Notes under the pieces: model-generated
Databases searched by the model: none
Told to the model about the DNA's origin: nothing
Seen by the model: the letters and a program-made list of their open reading frames with translations, nothing else
Position numbers and translations under genes: made by a program
Shown: positions 44,315 through 52,815 of the stretch, piece after piece
How the letters are laid out: each line of letters begins with the position of its first letter
How positions within the stretch are numbered: position 1 is the stretch's first letter
Source of the DNA: Ferruginibacter sp.
GTDB taxonomy: Bacteria > Bacteroidota > Bacteroidia > Chitinophagales > Chitinophagaceae
Direction: 5' to 3'
Assembly: GCA_017983695.1 (NCBI GenBank)
Contig: JAGOAX010000003.1
Coordinates: 248,001 to 312,000 of the forward strand
Length of the DNA stretch: 64,000 bases

Positions 44315-45643
44315 ATGTCAACAATAACAAAAACCTCCATCGATTTCAACCTTAAACATAAGGTTGCAGATATGAGCCTTGCTGAATGGGGCCGTAAAGA
44401 AATCAGATTAGCCGAAGCAGAAATGCCGGGCTTAATGGCCATCCGTGCCGAGTACGGACCAAGCCAACCATTAAAAGGTGCAAGAATTGCAGGTTGCCTG
44501 CACATGACCATTCAGACTGCCGTGTTAATTGAAACGTTGACCGCATTAGGTGCAGAAGTTAAATGGAGCTCATGTAATATCTTCTCTACACAAGACCAGG
44601 CTGCTGCTGCTATTGCCGCTGCAGGTATTGGTGTATTTGCATGGAAAGGACAAACACAAGCCGAAGCTGATTGGTGTATTGAACAAACTTTATGGTTTGG
44701 TGGTGCAGACCGTCCTTTGAATATGATCCTTGATGATGGTGGTGATTTAACCAATATGGTTTTTGATACTTACCCTGAATTGATACAACACGTTAAAGGT
44801 TTAAGTGAAGAAACTACAACCGGTGTACACCGTTTATACGAAAGAATGGCGAAAGGTACTTTACCTGTTCCTGCATTCAATGTAAATGACTCAGTTACCA
44901 AATCTAAATTTGATAACAAGTATGGTTGTAAAGAATCTCTGGTAGATGCTATCCGCCGTGCTACTGATGTAATGATGGCTGGTAAAGTTGCTGTTGTAGG
45001 AAGTTATGGTGATGTAGGTAAAGGTTCTGCTGCTTCTTTAAAAGGTGCAGGTTGCCGTGTTATTGTTACTGAGATCGATCCTATCTGTGCCTTACAGGCT
45101 GCAATGGACGGTTTTGAAGTTAAGCCAATGATAGATGCAGTTAAAGAAGCTGATATCATTGTTACTGCAAGTGGTTGCCGCGACCTTATTACCGAAAAAC
45201 ATTTCCGTGTAATGAAGGATAAAGCTATCGTTTGTAATATTGGCCACTTTGATATTGAAATTGATATGGCTTGGTTAAATGGTGCTTATGGCAATACCAA
45301 AAATACCATTAAACCACAGGTTGACATGTACACTATCGACAGTAAAGATGTTATCGTATTGGCTGAAGGCCGTTTGGTAAACTTAGGTTGTGCAACAGGC
45401 CACCCAAGTTTTGTAATGAGTAACTCTTTCAGTAACCAGACTTTGGCACAAATTGAATTGTGGACCAAAGGCGACCAATACAAAAACGAAGTGTACGTTT
45501 TACCAAAAGTACTGGACGAAAAAGTTGCCCGTTTGCATTTAGCAAAAATTGGTGTAGTTTTAGATACGCTTACACCGGCACAGGCAGATTATCTTGGTCT
45601 TCCGGTAGAAGGACCATTTAAGCCTGAAGCTTACAGATATTAA
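44315..45643 (+). CDS. ahcY: Adenosylhomocysteinase
   Basis: A 442-residue NAD-dependent enzyme that hydrolyses S-adenosylhomocysteine to adenosine and homocysteine, removing the inhibitor of methyltransferases. Motifs: [20 protein letters not shown], the NAD-binding [33 protein letters not shown], and the C-terminal [10 protein letters not shown] with the conserved Lys-Tyr end. The start is ATG 44315, because the promoter box overlaps the more distal TTG. Strong codon bias suggests high expression. A terminator follows at 45675-45707. Confidence 0.97.
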   Translation: MSTITKTSIDFNLKHKVADMSLAEWGRKEIRLAEAEMPGLMAIRAEYGPSQPLKGARIAGCLHMTIQTAVLIETLTALGAEVKWSSCNIFSTQDQAAAAIAAAGIGVFAWKGQTQAEADWCIEQTLWFGGADRPLNMILDDGGDLTNMVFDTYPELIQHVKGLSEETTTGVHRLYERMAKGTLPVPAFNVNDSVTKSKFDNKYGCKESLVDAIRRATDVMMAGKVAVVGSYGDVGKGSAASLKGAGCRVIVTEIDPICALQAAMDGFEVKPMIDAVKEADIIVTASGCRDLITEKHFRVMKDKAIVCNIGHFDIEIDMAWLNGAYGNTKNTIKPQVDMYTIDSKDVIVLAEGRLVNLGCATGHPSFVMSNSFSNQTLAQIELWTKGDQYKNEVYVLPKVLDEKVARLHLAKIGVVLDTLTPAQADYLGLPVEGPFKPEAYRY

Positions 45644-45674
45644 TGATCTCTTTTTAAAGGTGAAATAAATACAT

Positions 45675-45707
45675 AGCCCTGGCTCATTCCTGACCGGGGC
45701 TTTTTTT
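45675..45707 (+). terminator. Rho-independent terminator of ahcY
   Basis: Stem AGCCCTGG / CCGGGGCT (one G-U pair), an 11-nt loop and seven Ts. Confidence 0.8.
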
Positions 45708-45714
45708 GTGCCCC

Positions 45715-45740
45715 CCGGGTTCGAATCCCGTACGTGGTAC
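45715..45740 (+). other. tRNA 3'-end fragment (possible attachment-site scar)
   Basis: GGGTTCGAATCCCG (45717-45730) forms a T arm with the invariant TTCGAAT loop, followed by ACGTGGTA as an acceptor-like 3' strand. No 5' part, D arm or anticodon arm precedes it and the outermost T-stem pair is a mismatch, so this is a remnant. It sits just after the ahcY terminator, at the edge of the AT-rich island with the ATPase-methyltransferase gene. tRNA 3' ends are common integration sites, so a scar of element insertion is likely (inference). Confidence 0.6.
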
Positions 45741-45820
45741 GATCACGGAGTTGTAAACTTAAAAGTGTTCCACTTTTCATAAGCATTTTGAGACGAACAT
45801 TTGGAATGCTATTGGGCTGC

Positions 45821-45842
45821 ACCTGCCTGCCGGCAGGCAGGT
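45821..45842. repeat. Perfect 22-bp GC-rich palindrome
   Basis: A perfect palindrome centred on CTGCCGGCAG. It is GC-rich against its AT-rich surroundings and is of a kind dispersed in Bacteroidota spacers. Weaker relatives (CCTGCcttaaGCAGG, CTGCCgacaGGCAG) occur near 49250 and 50470. Confidence 0.7.
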
Positions 45843-45908
45843 TGGCGTCGCACTCTTCAGCAACATAACTTTATTGAACTTTTTTTTGTGAAGTAGATTT
45901 AAGCGAAC

Positions 45909-45928
45909 GGCTCGTGAAGACACGAGCC
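45909..45928 (-). terminator. Hairpin after the ATPase-methyltransferase gene
   Basis: Perfect 8-bp arms GGCTCGTG and CACGAGCC with a 4-nt loop, 9 bp beyond the stop of the minus-strand gene. There is no strong T run on the minus strand, so it may act as an mRNA 3'-end stabiliser or a weak terminator. Confidence 0.5.
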
Positions 45929-45937
45929 GAGGCGACG

Positions 45938-47875
45938 TTATTTAAACTTAATCAAATTTAGACTTGCATTAGCATACTGATTTAACCAAAAACTCAATTT
46001 CATACCATTTTTATAATTACTTTGTAATTTACGATACTCTCCAATTTTAGTTAACGAAAATTCCATAAGATTACTAATAGCAATTTCAATAGATTTAGGT
46101 GTGCAATTTATTAAATGAGATTTTGGAATTAAATGACCTTTTAATCGACCATCATTTCTAGCATCATCAACTATATAGTCTTTAGTTTCATTCTCGAAAC
46201 CAAATAGTTTTTTAAACTGACTTTCATCAAAAACCATAAATCCATTTTTGTAAGCTTTTTCCCCGATAGGAATCTCTTGATCTTCAACAATCAACAAGTA
46301 TCCGTTTAATTTTAAATTTTTTGAAATAATACTTTGAGTTCCCAATATTTCAAGCCATTGATTGGGCTCAATCTCGTGCAAGACGTTGCACATAATAACT
46401 ATGTCAAATGACATTGGATTTAATTTGTGAAACTCAATATCTTTTGTAAAATATCTCTTTTTTTTCGGAAGTTCATCAGGATAAACTTTTGAAATTATAT
46501 CCAGACATTTTGAAGATACTTCTTTATTTTCTTGTTCCAAGTCGTAAGCAAAATAATCTATTCTCTTATCTAAGTTACTAGGATATTTTTCTTTCAAAAA
46601 AGATAGTAACCTTCCTTTTCCAGCTCCAAAATCTAAAATTCTAATTTTTTCTTCATTTTCATAAAGTTTAGCTATTATTTTATTTATTTGATTTGTTTGA
46701 GGGTCATTCTGACCTGTTTCTACAATTCTTGGAGGCAAAAGACATTCTGTAGCAAATTTAGAAGCGGCAAAAACATTTGTTGAAGTTACAAATTCAAATA
46801 TTTTTTCTTTCTCTTTTTCTCCTAATAATGCCGTTACAACTTTTTCAGGCTCTCTACCAACATACTTTATTTTAGAATCTTCCATGTGCCACAAATAACT
46901 AGTATCAAAGTGGGCAATTAAAGGAAGTGAATGAGTTGCAATCCATATTTGTCCATTCGTATTTAAGCTTATAATTTTTTCTAAGACATCAATTAAAATT
47001 TTGGGATGCAAGTGATTTTCTGGTTCATCTAGCAACAATACAGCATTTTCGATATTTACATCGTGAAATGTTAGAGCTAAACTTAATTGCAGCAAAATCT
47101 TCTGACCTTCTGATAAATTGCATTCGTTTACTTCTTTTGAAAAAAGGGTAGCTTCACCATGTACATTTCTTTTTAGTTCAACTCCTAAAAAATCATAAAT
47201 CAATGAATTTAACTTAGAGTAAACATTCTGCGCTTTCGCTAGATATTCTTTTTCATTTTCTTCTAAAAAATTTTCGCTTTGATTATTGTAAACAATATTT
47301 TGTAATGATTGAATAATCCCAGTGGTACTTTCCGAAAAATCATCCATTTTCTGGTTTCCAACTTCATTTAAAAGATTTTTTAACTGCTTATTTGATAATT
47401 CATTTGAATCTTTTAAATCTATTTTTTTTGGAATAAACTTATAAATATCTCCTTTAGGTTTCGGTTCATCATATTCTATAAATAAAGCTAAACCTAAATT
47501 TCTTTCGCTTTCAGGAATTGATATTTGTAGTTCATTTATTTTTAGATTAGTGAATTGATAATCGTCAGGAGTCATCATCTTCTTTAAATCTTTAACCTCC
47601 TTTCCCATTTCAGTATCATGCTCTAATTTCTTTTTTCGTAGATAATTTAAATAAGTTTGATCAGTTTTTAAATTGTTTTTTCTTCTATTGATTTCTGAAG
47701 AATTGCTATCGTCAAGTTCACTGCGAAAATTTAGGATTGAATTCAAAACTCTGGTTTTTCCTGAGCCATTTTTACCAGCAATTATCACAACCCTATCCAA
47801 ATTATTCATTTCTAAATGTGTCAAATTAATAGACTGAAGAACATTTTTCGGAAGTGAAAGTTTTTTTATTTGCAT
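45938..47875 (-). CDS. ABC/OLD-like ATPase fused to a SAM-dependent methyltransferase
   Basis: A 645-residue two-domain protein. Residues 1-340 form an SMC/ABC-type AAA domain: Walker A GKNGSGKT (34-41), a helical insertion with charged coiled-coil (65-110), signature LSEGQ (254-258), Walker B VLLLDEPE (279-286) and H-loop ATHS (H315). In OLD-type nucleases a Toprim domain would follow; instead residues 405-575 form a class I methyltransferase with motif I ILDFGAGKGRLL (413-424), an acidic motif II region (YFAYDLEQEN) and NVLHEIEPNQW. Such ATPase-effector fusions are typical of phage-defence genes, but this combination is unfamiliar to me. It is AT-rich, stands alone and is flanked by a tRNA fragment, repeats and a mobile-element relic. 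The methylation target is unknown. Confidence 0.85.
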   Translation of the reverse strand: MQIKKLSLPKNVLQSINLTHLEMNNLDRVVIIAGKNGSGKTRVLNSILNFRSELDDSNSSEINRRKNNLKTDQTYLNYLRKKKLEHDTEMGKEVKDLKKMMTPDDYQFTNLKINELQISIPESERNLGLALFIEYDEPKPKGDIYKFIPKKIDLKDSNELSNKQLKNLLNEVGNQKMDDFSESTTGIIQSLQNIVYNNQSENFLEENEKEYLAKAQNVYSKLNSLIYDFLGVELKRNVHGEATLFSKEVNECNLSEGQKILLQLSLALTFHDVNIENAVLLLDEPENHLHPKILIDVLEKIISLNTNGQIWIATHSLPLIAHFDTSYLWHMEDSKIKYVGREPEKVVTALLGEKEKEKIFEFVTSTNVFAASKFATECLLPPRIVETGQNDPQTNQINKIIAKLYENEEKIRILDFGAGKGRLLSFLKEKYPSNLDKRIDYFAYDLEQENKEVSSKCLDIISKVYPDELPKKKRYFTKDIEFHKLNPMSFDIVIMCNVLHEIEPNQWLEILGTQSIISKNLKLNGYLLIVEDQEIPIGEKAYKNGFMVFDESQFKKLFGFENETKDYIVDDARNDGRLKGHLIPKSHLINCTPKSIEIAISNLMEFSLTKIGEYRKLQSNYKNGMKLSFWLNQYANASLNLIKFK

Positions 47876-48020
47876 GTATGTTAACTAGATATGAGTTAGT
47901 GGTAGTTGCAATATACAAAAAATTAGTACGGCCTATTAGTTCTAACTTTTTTAAATTCTGGAAAAAGTGGCTTTAAAACAACACTTATCACTTACCAACT
48001 GGCTTAAGTGTTCGCATTTT

Positions 48021-48104
48021 CTGGCGCCAGTCTTCTTGCGCAGCAAGGCGACTGGTGTCTATTAATTCTGCCGGCCTGCGTCCGGAATCAGCATTACAAA
48101 TGCT
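48021..48104. repeat. Composite palindromic repeat
   Basis: CCAGTC (48027-48032) pairs with GACTGG (48050-48055) around an inner TTGC/GCAA hairpin, followed by GTGTCTATTA. The same unit occurs at 55325-55362. A second hairpin AGCATT aca AATGCT (48090-48104) follows. The 301-bp spacer 47876-48176 holds no gene. These units look like fragments of a degraded, dispersed element. Confidence 0.6.
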
Positions 48105-48176
48105 CATTATTTACAAAAATAGTAGTGCTTACCAGCCCGTTTCACTTTTTGGATAATTTGCTTAATTTTATTTAAA

Positions 48177-48440
48177 ATGTACAATGATGAAACAAAACGG
48201 AAACTTGAAAATATCATTCGAGGAAGCCTCATTGAAGGGGATCCGGATCATTGCACAGCAGTCCGCAACTTCTTATGTAAAAGCTTTAGCACAAGTACAA
48301 CTGTTAAAAGAGACTTCGAAAGTAAGCTCCTCATTAAAAAAGAACAGGAGTCAGGCCTAAGAAACTACGCCACCAGTAACCAGCTTTGGGTTACTCATTT
48401 ACCAAAACAATATTTCTGCCCCAGCTGGGGTTTCACGTAA
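48177..48440 (+). pseudogene. Truncated relic of a mobile-element polyvalent-kinase-like gene
   Basis: The frame opens with YNDETKRKLENIIRGSLIEG, DHCTAVRNFLCKSFSTSTTV and KRDFESKLLIKKEQE, then LWVTHLPKQYF. To my knowledge this is the start of the putative polyvalent protein kinase domain protein carried by Bacteroidota mobile elements, which normally continues for about 130 more residues with a GGEAKVYL-type loop. Here the similarity ends near residue 80 (CPSWGFT) and a stop follows, so only the 5' part remains. An overlapping 58-codon frame (48184-48360) is also open but is less convincing. Confidence 0.6.
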
Positions 48441-48572
48441 GACTTTTAAATGTTGAGCAGAAAACTGTGAAAACCCTTTTTGGACAGAAACCTCAAGTTG
48501 CTATTGATAATTAATTTTAGCATTGCCTTTCAGCAAAACTGGCGTAATTTGCAACTACACAAATTAAAAACT

Positions 48573-49184
48573 ATGTCACTAAAATTATACTCCCTTAGCT
48601 TTATACTTATTGCAGCCCTTTTTTCCTGCAGCCAAAAAAGTGAGAAAGATGAAATAGATGAATCATTACTCAACGCAGTTAAGGAAAACAAACCTGCAGA
48701 TTCTACCCTTGCAAATTCAAATACTGTTCAACCTGCTAATGCTGTAGTTAATCCTTTAGCTGCTCCTGCTCCTGGTAGTACTGCACCTGTTTTTAGTGTA
48801 CCTGTTAATCAAACACAAACACAAGTTCAAACGCAACCGGCGCAATCTGGTACAGTAGCATTAAATCCTGCACATGGCCAGCCGGGGCACCGTTGCGATA
48901 TAAATGTTGGCGCACCACTCAATAGCAAACCACCGGCGTTGCCAAATGCAAATCCGGCAACTACTATCAGTACTGCTCCTCCTGCAAATACCACTGTACA
49001 AAATGCCGCACAACAAACTTTACCGGGTATGAATCCTGCACATGGTCAGCCTGGTCACCGATGCGATATTGCTGTTGGTGCACCACTTAACAGCAAACCT
49101 GCACCAGCTGCTATCCCGGTAGGAACAAATGTTGCGCCGCCTGTAAAATCTGCAGCACTGCCAGCCGACAGTTCTAAAAATTAA
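48573..49184 (+). CDS. Lipoprotein with two HGQPGHRCD repeats
   Basis: A 203-residue lipoprotein. The start at ATG 48573 puts the signal peptide (MSLKLYSLSFILIAALFSC, C19) at the N terminus. After an Ala/Pro/Gln-rich linker it carries two near-identical copies of a motif NPAHGQPGHRCDI-x-VGAPLN, starting near residues 98 and 154, each with two His and one Cys in GHRC. The linkers between are proline/alanine-rich and disordered. This motif occurs in uncharacterised Bacteroidota lipoproteins; metal or haem binding through His/Cys is possible but unproven. A TAATTTG sequence (48546-48552) is close to the -7 consensus. Confidence 0.8.
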   Translation: MSLKLYSLSFILIAALFSCSQKSEKDEIDESLLNAVKENKPADSTLANSNTVQPANAVVNPLAAPAPGSTAPVFSVPVNQTQTQVQTQPAQSGTVALNPAHGQPGHRCDINVGAPLNSKPPALPNANPATTISTAPPANTTVQNAAQQTLPGMNPAHGQPGHRCDIAVGAPLNSKPAPAAIPVGTNVAPPVKSAALPADSSKN

Positions 49185-49248
49185 CGATTAGGTACTTCTT
49201 AGCGGATTGATTAAAGGAATGTTTCTTTCACAGTACGCTATGGTTGTG

Positions 49249-49263
49249 CCTGCCTTAAGCAGG
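49249..49263 (+). terminator. Small hairpin after the repeat lipoprotein
   Basis: CCTGC cttaa GCAGG, 65 bp after the stop, followed by TCTTAAT. It is related to the palindrome at 45821-45842 and may be a weak terminator. Confidence 0.4.
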
Positions 49264-49275
49264 TCTTAATAAACT

Positions 49276-49716
49276 TTACTCACACAATTTATTAGCATGC
49301 CGTGCTGCTAATTTCCATGTTCCATCTTTTTTCATCCAGATATTGGTATATCGCCTGGTTATCTTTTGCACTGCATTTGATGCTTCGTCCGTTGCCACCA
49401 CATTTTCTTTTCCCATCGAGATGGCAATATCTCCATTGATAAGAACTTTTTCCACCGTACGTGTAAAGGAAACTTTTTGCCTTTGTAAAACAGGTCTGTC
49501 AACTGAATTGGATTTAGCTAAAATGATTTTATTGTCGGGGTTATTTACAATATAATCGTTGTCCCATAGTTTTTTTAAAGCAACGGTATCTTTGTTAACC
49601 ACAGCATCCACTTCAGTTTGTTCAAGCGTTCTTATTTCAGTTTCAATATTTTGTTGCTGCGCAAATAAACAGTAGCTGCACAAAAGCAAACAACTTGCAA
49701 TTATAATTTTTTTCAT
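49276..49716 (-). CDS. NTF2-like exported protein (DUF4440 type)
   Basis: A 146-residue protein with a signal peptide (to about 20, LFAQQ) and a single NTF2/SnoaL-like domain (IRTLEQTEVDAVVNKDTVAL, KKLWDNDYIVNNPDNKI, RRYTNIWMKKDGTWKLAARH). The C-terminal HANKLCE resembles DUF4440 members, which bind small ligands or act as isomerases, but no catalytic site is certain. It converges with the lipoprotein gene. Confidence 0.82.
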   Translation of the reverse strand: MKKIIIASCLLLCSYCLFAQQQNIETEIRTLEQTEVDAVVNKDTVALKKLWDNDYIVNNPDNKIILAKSNSVDRPVLQRQKVSFTRTVEKVLINGDIAISMGKENVVATDEASNAVQKITRRYTNIWMKKDGTWKLAARHANKLCE

Positions 49717-49835
49717 TACTTAAAGTATTAGGTTGATACCATTATTGATGTATCAAGATATGACTTTGTTGGTGGACTTTTAGAAAAAGACTGGAATAGC
49801 CGGGAATAAAATTTTTAATTAACCCACACCATAAA

Positions 49836-50363
49836 TTATGCCACAGCTTTCACCTTTCTTTTTAAAATTAGCGCAGCAATAAGGGATACCAGCAATCCTA
49901 CCGGTAAAATTTCAACATAAGTTAACAGTATAACGTAAACAGGATTTTTATACATCGTTATAAAGCTGTCCATCTCTTTGGTTTTTGCGGCAATTTCTGC
50001 TGCGGCCGCACCGCCTGCTTTTAGTTTGTCCAGCATACTGGCAGCATATTTTTCCGCAAAGTCGGGTATAAAACAATAGTAGTCTATCAGCCATCCAATA
50101 ACATAAATGGTGGAAGCGATGAGTGTGATATACAAACCGATCTTAAATCCCTTACCAAAACTGATAATGCCGGCATTGTATTTATCCCGGTAATTTTTAA
50201 TGGCTACAAAAATAAGCGAAAAGGCCAGCAGCATACTGGCATAACCCACCAACATACCACCTTCGTAATTACCATTTTTATGGTACAGCCCCATTGTGAT
50301 AAAGAACATAGCAGATACTATAACACCTGCTATTACGCCGTTTACGATTACAATTTTTTTCAT
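49836..50363 (-). CDS. DUF4199 membrane protein
   Basis: A 175-residue integral membrane protein with four transmembrane helices: near residues 7-27, 37-57, 72-94 and 140-165 (DUF4199 pattern IVNGVIAGVIVSAMF, then GFKIGLYITLIASTIYVIGW). A soluble loop with KAGGAAAAEIAAKTKEMDSF lies before the last helix. DUF4199 proteins are unknown in function. It is 135 bp from the membrane-tethered LuxR gene on the same strand, an association I consider common, suggesting a sensor/regulator pair. Confidence 0.88.
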   Translation of the reverse strand: MKKIVIVNGVIAGVIVSAMFFITMGLYHKNGNYEGGMLVGYASMLLAFSLIFVAIKNYRDKYNAGIISFGKGFKIGLYITLIASTIYVIGWLIDYYCFIPDFAEKYAASMLDKLKAGGAAAAEIAAKTKEMDSFITMYKNPVYVILLTYVEILPVGLLVSLIAALILKRKVKAVA

Positions 50364-50498
50364 GATTTTTAATTTTGGTTTACAAGGCTGTAAAAATGAA
50401 AATTAAGTTTCGCTTTTGCCTCATACTTTCGGACGATTTTACATTTATCCAGGCATTTTCATACTAAAGCCTGACTGCCGACAGGCAGTAACCAGCTA

Positions 50499-50987
50499 TT
50501 ATGGTATCAGCATCAGCCTTTTTGCTTTTTCAATGGCCTGTGTTCTGCGGCTTGCATCAAGTTTTATAAAAAGATTAGCTGCATGGGTTTTAATGGTACT
50601 CAGCGAAACAAATAAGCGCCCAGCTATTTCGCCATTGCTCAATCCTTCGGCCATTAACTGCAGCACTTCCAGTTCCCGTTTGCTTATACCCAGCCGCAGC
50701 ATTTCGGTGTCGTTAAAAACAAAGTCATTATTTTTTTCGATGTAAATTTCTTTCTCCACCACTACCCTTTCAATTTTGGGTTTGGTAAGTTTAAGTGCCA
50801 GCCAAATACCCAGGCCGGTAAAAATTATGGCAATAACGCCGATATAAATTTCAAAAGCATGGTCGAAGATGACGAACCTTAATTCGAACCACCGCAGCAA
50901 AAACAATAACACAGCAAGGCCCAAACCGTACAGCAGTGTGGATTTATGTTTTGAAAATAAGTTCCGGGTTGTCATTATAAATTTCAT
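50499..50987 (-). CDS. Membrane-tethered LuxR-type HTH regulator
   Basis: A 162-residue protein with two N-terminal membrane helices (about 17-31 and 46-67), a short charged linker and a C-terminal LuxR/GerE DNA-binding domain (about 98-160: LGISKRELEVLQLMAEGLSN, GEIAGRLFVSLSTIKTHAAN). No receiver domain is present, so signals probably reach it through the membrane part or by proteolytic release. Two in-frame Met codons exist (50987 and 50975), and the shorter form may be used. A DUF4199 gene follows on the same strand. Confidence 0.85.
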   Translation of the reverse strand: MKFIMTTRNLFSKHKSTLLYGLGLAVLLFLLRWFELRFVIFDHAFEIYIGVIAIIFTGLGIWLALKLTKPKIERVVVEKEIYIEKNNDFVFNDTEMLRLGISKRELEVLQLMAEGLSNGEIAGRLFVSLSTIKTHAANLFIKLDASRRTQAIEKAKRLMLIP

Positions 50988-51231
50988 GCAGTGGGATCTG
51001 TATTTTCAAATGTAAAACTTTTTGGTTTGCCTGCAAGGCTGCCAGGGTTTGGGTACTCCATTCCGGCAGCATTAACCGGCAAAAAGTCAATCCATTCATA
51101 AGACTTGCACCGGATACGGCTCTTTATCTACTTCTATAATTTGGCTGGCATACTATAATAGGAAATTTTCTTTTCAAATGGCTTTTAAAGAGTATTTTTA
51201 ATAAGTATGGATTATTAAACTATACCTGTTT

Positions 51232-52629
51232 ATGAAATTCCTGTTGTTCTGTATACTATTGCCCATTGCTGCATCGGCACAAAATGATACAGCTATGCTT
51301 GATGCTTACATGAAAGCACAAGCTTCCATTTATAATTTTAATGGTAATGTATTGGTAGCAGACAAAGGCAGGGTTATTTATAAAAGATCTTTTGGTTATG
51401 CTGACTTTAACAGTCAAAAACTACTTGATGAAAACAGCATTTTCGATTGCGGTTCTGTTGCAAAAGAATTTACTGCTATGGCAATTTTAATGTTGAAAGA
51501 TAAAGGCAAGATCAGCCTTACCGATACACTCACTAAATTCTTTCCAGGCCTTCCTTACCAAACTGTTACTATACAGCACCTGCTTACCCATACTTCCGGT
51601 ATACCAGACGGTTTTGCACTGATAGAAAAGTATTTTGATCATAATAAGATAGCAACCAATACAGACCTGCTGCGCTTGCTGGAAGAAGAACATCCATTGC
51701 TGTATTTTAAGCCCGGTACCAACCTCATGTATTCTGGTACAGCATTCAACCTGCTGGCATTAATTATTGAAAAGATAACCGGGCAAGCTTACAGTGATTA
51801 TATGAACAAAAATATATTTAAGCCTTTAGGTATGGCGCATACACAAGTGGCTAATTTTTTACGCACAGCTAAAAATATTCCCGGCTTTGCCGAAGGATAT
51901 ATATATTCCGATTCGTTAAAGAAGTATGTGGTTAATTATAACAAGCCATCCGGGTGGACAAGCTATTTTACCGGCATTACCGGCGAGGGTATGATCGTTA
52001 CTACATCAGGCGACCTTTTAAAATGGGATCGTGCTTTACAGGCGCATCAGTTGCTTAAGCCCGCTACGCAGCAGCAAATGCTTACGCAGCAGGCCGAAAA
52101 GATATTCCCCAAAGTGGCTTTCGGCTATGGCATGCGGGTAGGTAAGAATGAAAATGGTAATTTCATTTTTCACAACGGTTATTACCCCGGTTATAAAAGC
52201 ATGCACCTGCGCTATACAGATAATGATGTAACCGTTATCGTGCTATCCAACAATGAATCACAGTCGGAGTTTATTGCCGATGCTTTAGCGGCCATCACTT
52301 TACATAAAAAAGTAGTAATACCGTATGTACATACCGTTATGGATCGGCCTGATATTCCCAACAATTTTACCGGCAAATACATGATGCAGCTTACCAGACC
52401 GCCATACATGGCAGTGTTTCCGGTAGAATTTATTAAAAGAGACGGCAGCATTTTCCTTCACCCTTCCACTGGTAACGATATTGAATTAAAGCAGGCAACG
52501 GCCAATACCTTTTTCTTTGGCAATAACACCGATCAGCAACTGGAATTTGAAACAACAGCCGGAGGACAACTGATACATGTATGGCATATTGCCTGGGGGT
52601 TGAAAAAGGAATTGACGAAAGTAGAATGA
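51232..52629 (+). CDS. Class C beta-lactamase-fold serine hydrolase
   Basis: A 465-residue exported protein with a signal peptide (to about 17, ASAQ), a beta-lactamase/transpeptidase-like domain (about 20-350) and a C-terminal domain that resembles those of DUF3471-type accessory regions. Catalytic motifs: S75-V-A-K78 (SxxK) in DCGSVAKEF, YSG (second motif, Y-S-G-T), LLTHTSGIPDGF and the HxG motif HNGYYPGYKS. Such enzymes can be peptidases, esterases or cell-wall hydrolases; true beta-lactamase activity is not implied. The spacer 50988-51231 (244 bp) shows no gene. Confidence 0.9.
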   Translation: MKFLLFCILLPIAASAQNDTAMLDAYMKAQASIYNFNGNVLVADKGRVIYKRSFGYADFNSQKLLDENSIFDCGSVAKEFTAMAILMLKDKGKISLTDTLTKFFPGLPYQTVTIQHLLTHTSGIPDGFALIEKYFDHNKIATNTDLLRLLEEEHPLLYFKPGTNLMYSGTAFNLLALIIEKITGQAYSDYMNKNIFKPLGMAHTQVANFLRTAKNIPGFAEGYIYSDSLKKYVVNYNKPSGWTSYFTGITGEGMIVTTSGDLLKWDRALQAHQLLKPATQQQMLTQQAEKIFPKVAFGYGMRVGKNENGNFIFHNGYYPGYKSMHLRYTDNDVTVIVLSNNESQSEFIADALAAITLHKKVVIPYVHTVMDRPDIPNNFTGKYMMQLTRPPYMAVFPVEFIKRDGSIFLHPSTGNDIELKQATANTFFFGNNTDQQLEFETTAGGQLIHVWHIAWGLKKELTKVE

Positions 52630-52815
52630 GTTGGTAACTCAAATAAAACACTCAGCTTAGTAGCTTAAAGTAAACGCAAAAGGGAGGTTACACCGATATC
52701 TGTTCCAGCATGGGTTCATTCAAAACTTTTAAATTTAGCAGCAAAATGCACTAAAAACCCACCTGTGATGAATGAATAAAAGAATCCGTCATGTGGCTTA
52801 ATTGTCTACTGCTAT

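Noticed and set aside
45640..45822. Minus-strand open frame containing RTTYGIRTRG
   Set aside because: It is the antisense reading of the tRNA fragment and terminator at 45675-45740, a known artefact in gene prediction.
48184..48360. 58-codon frame MMKQNGNLKI overlapping the kinase-like relic
   Set aside because: It is open and helical, but the other frame matches a known mobile-element protein, so this one is probably accidental.
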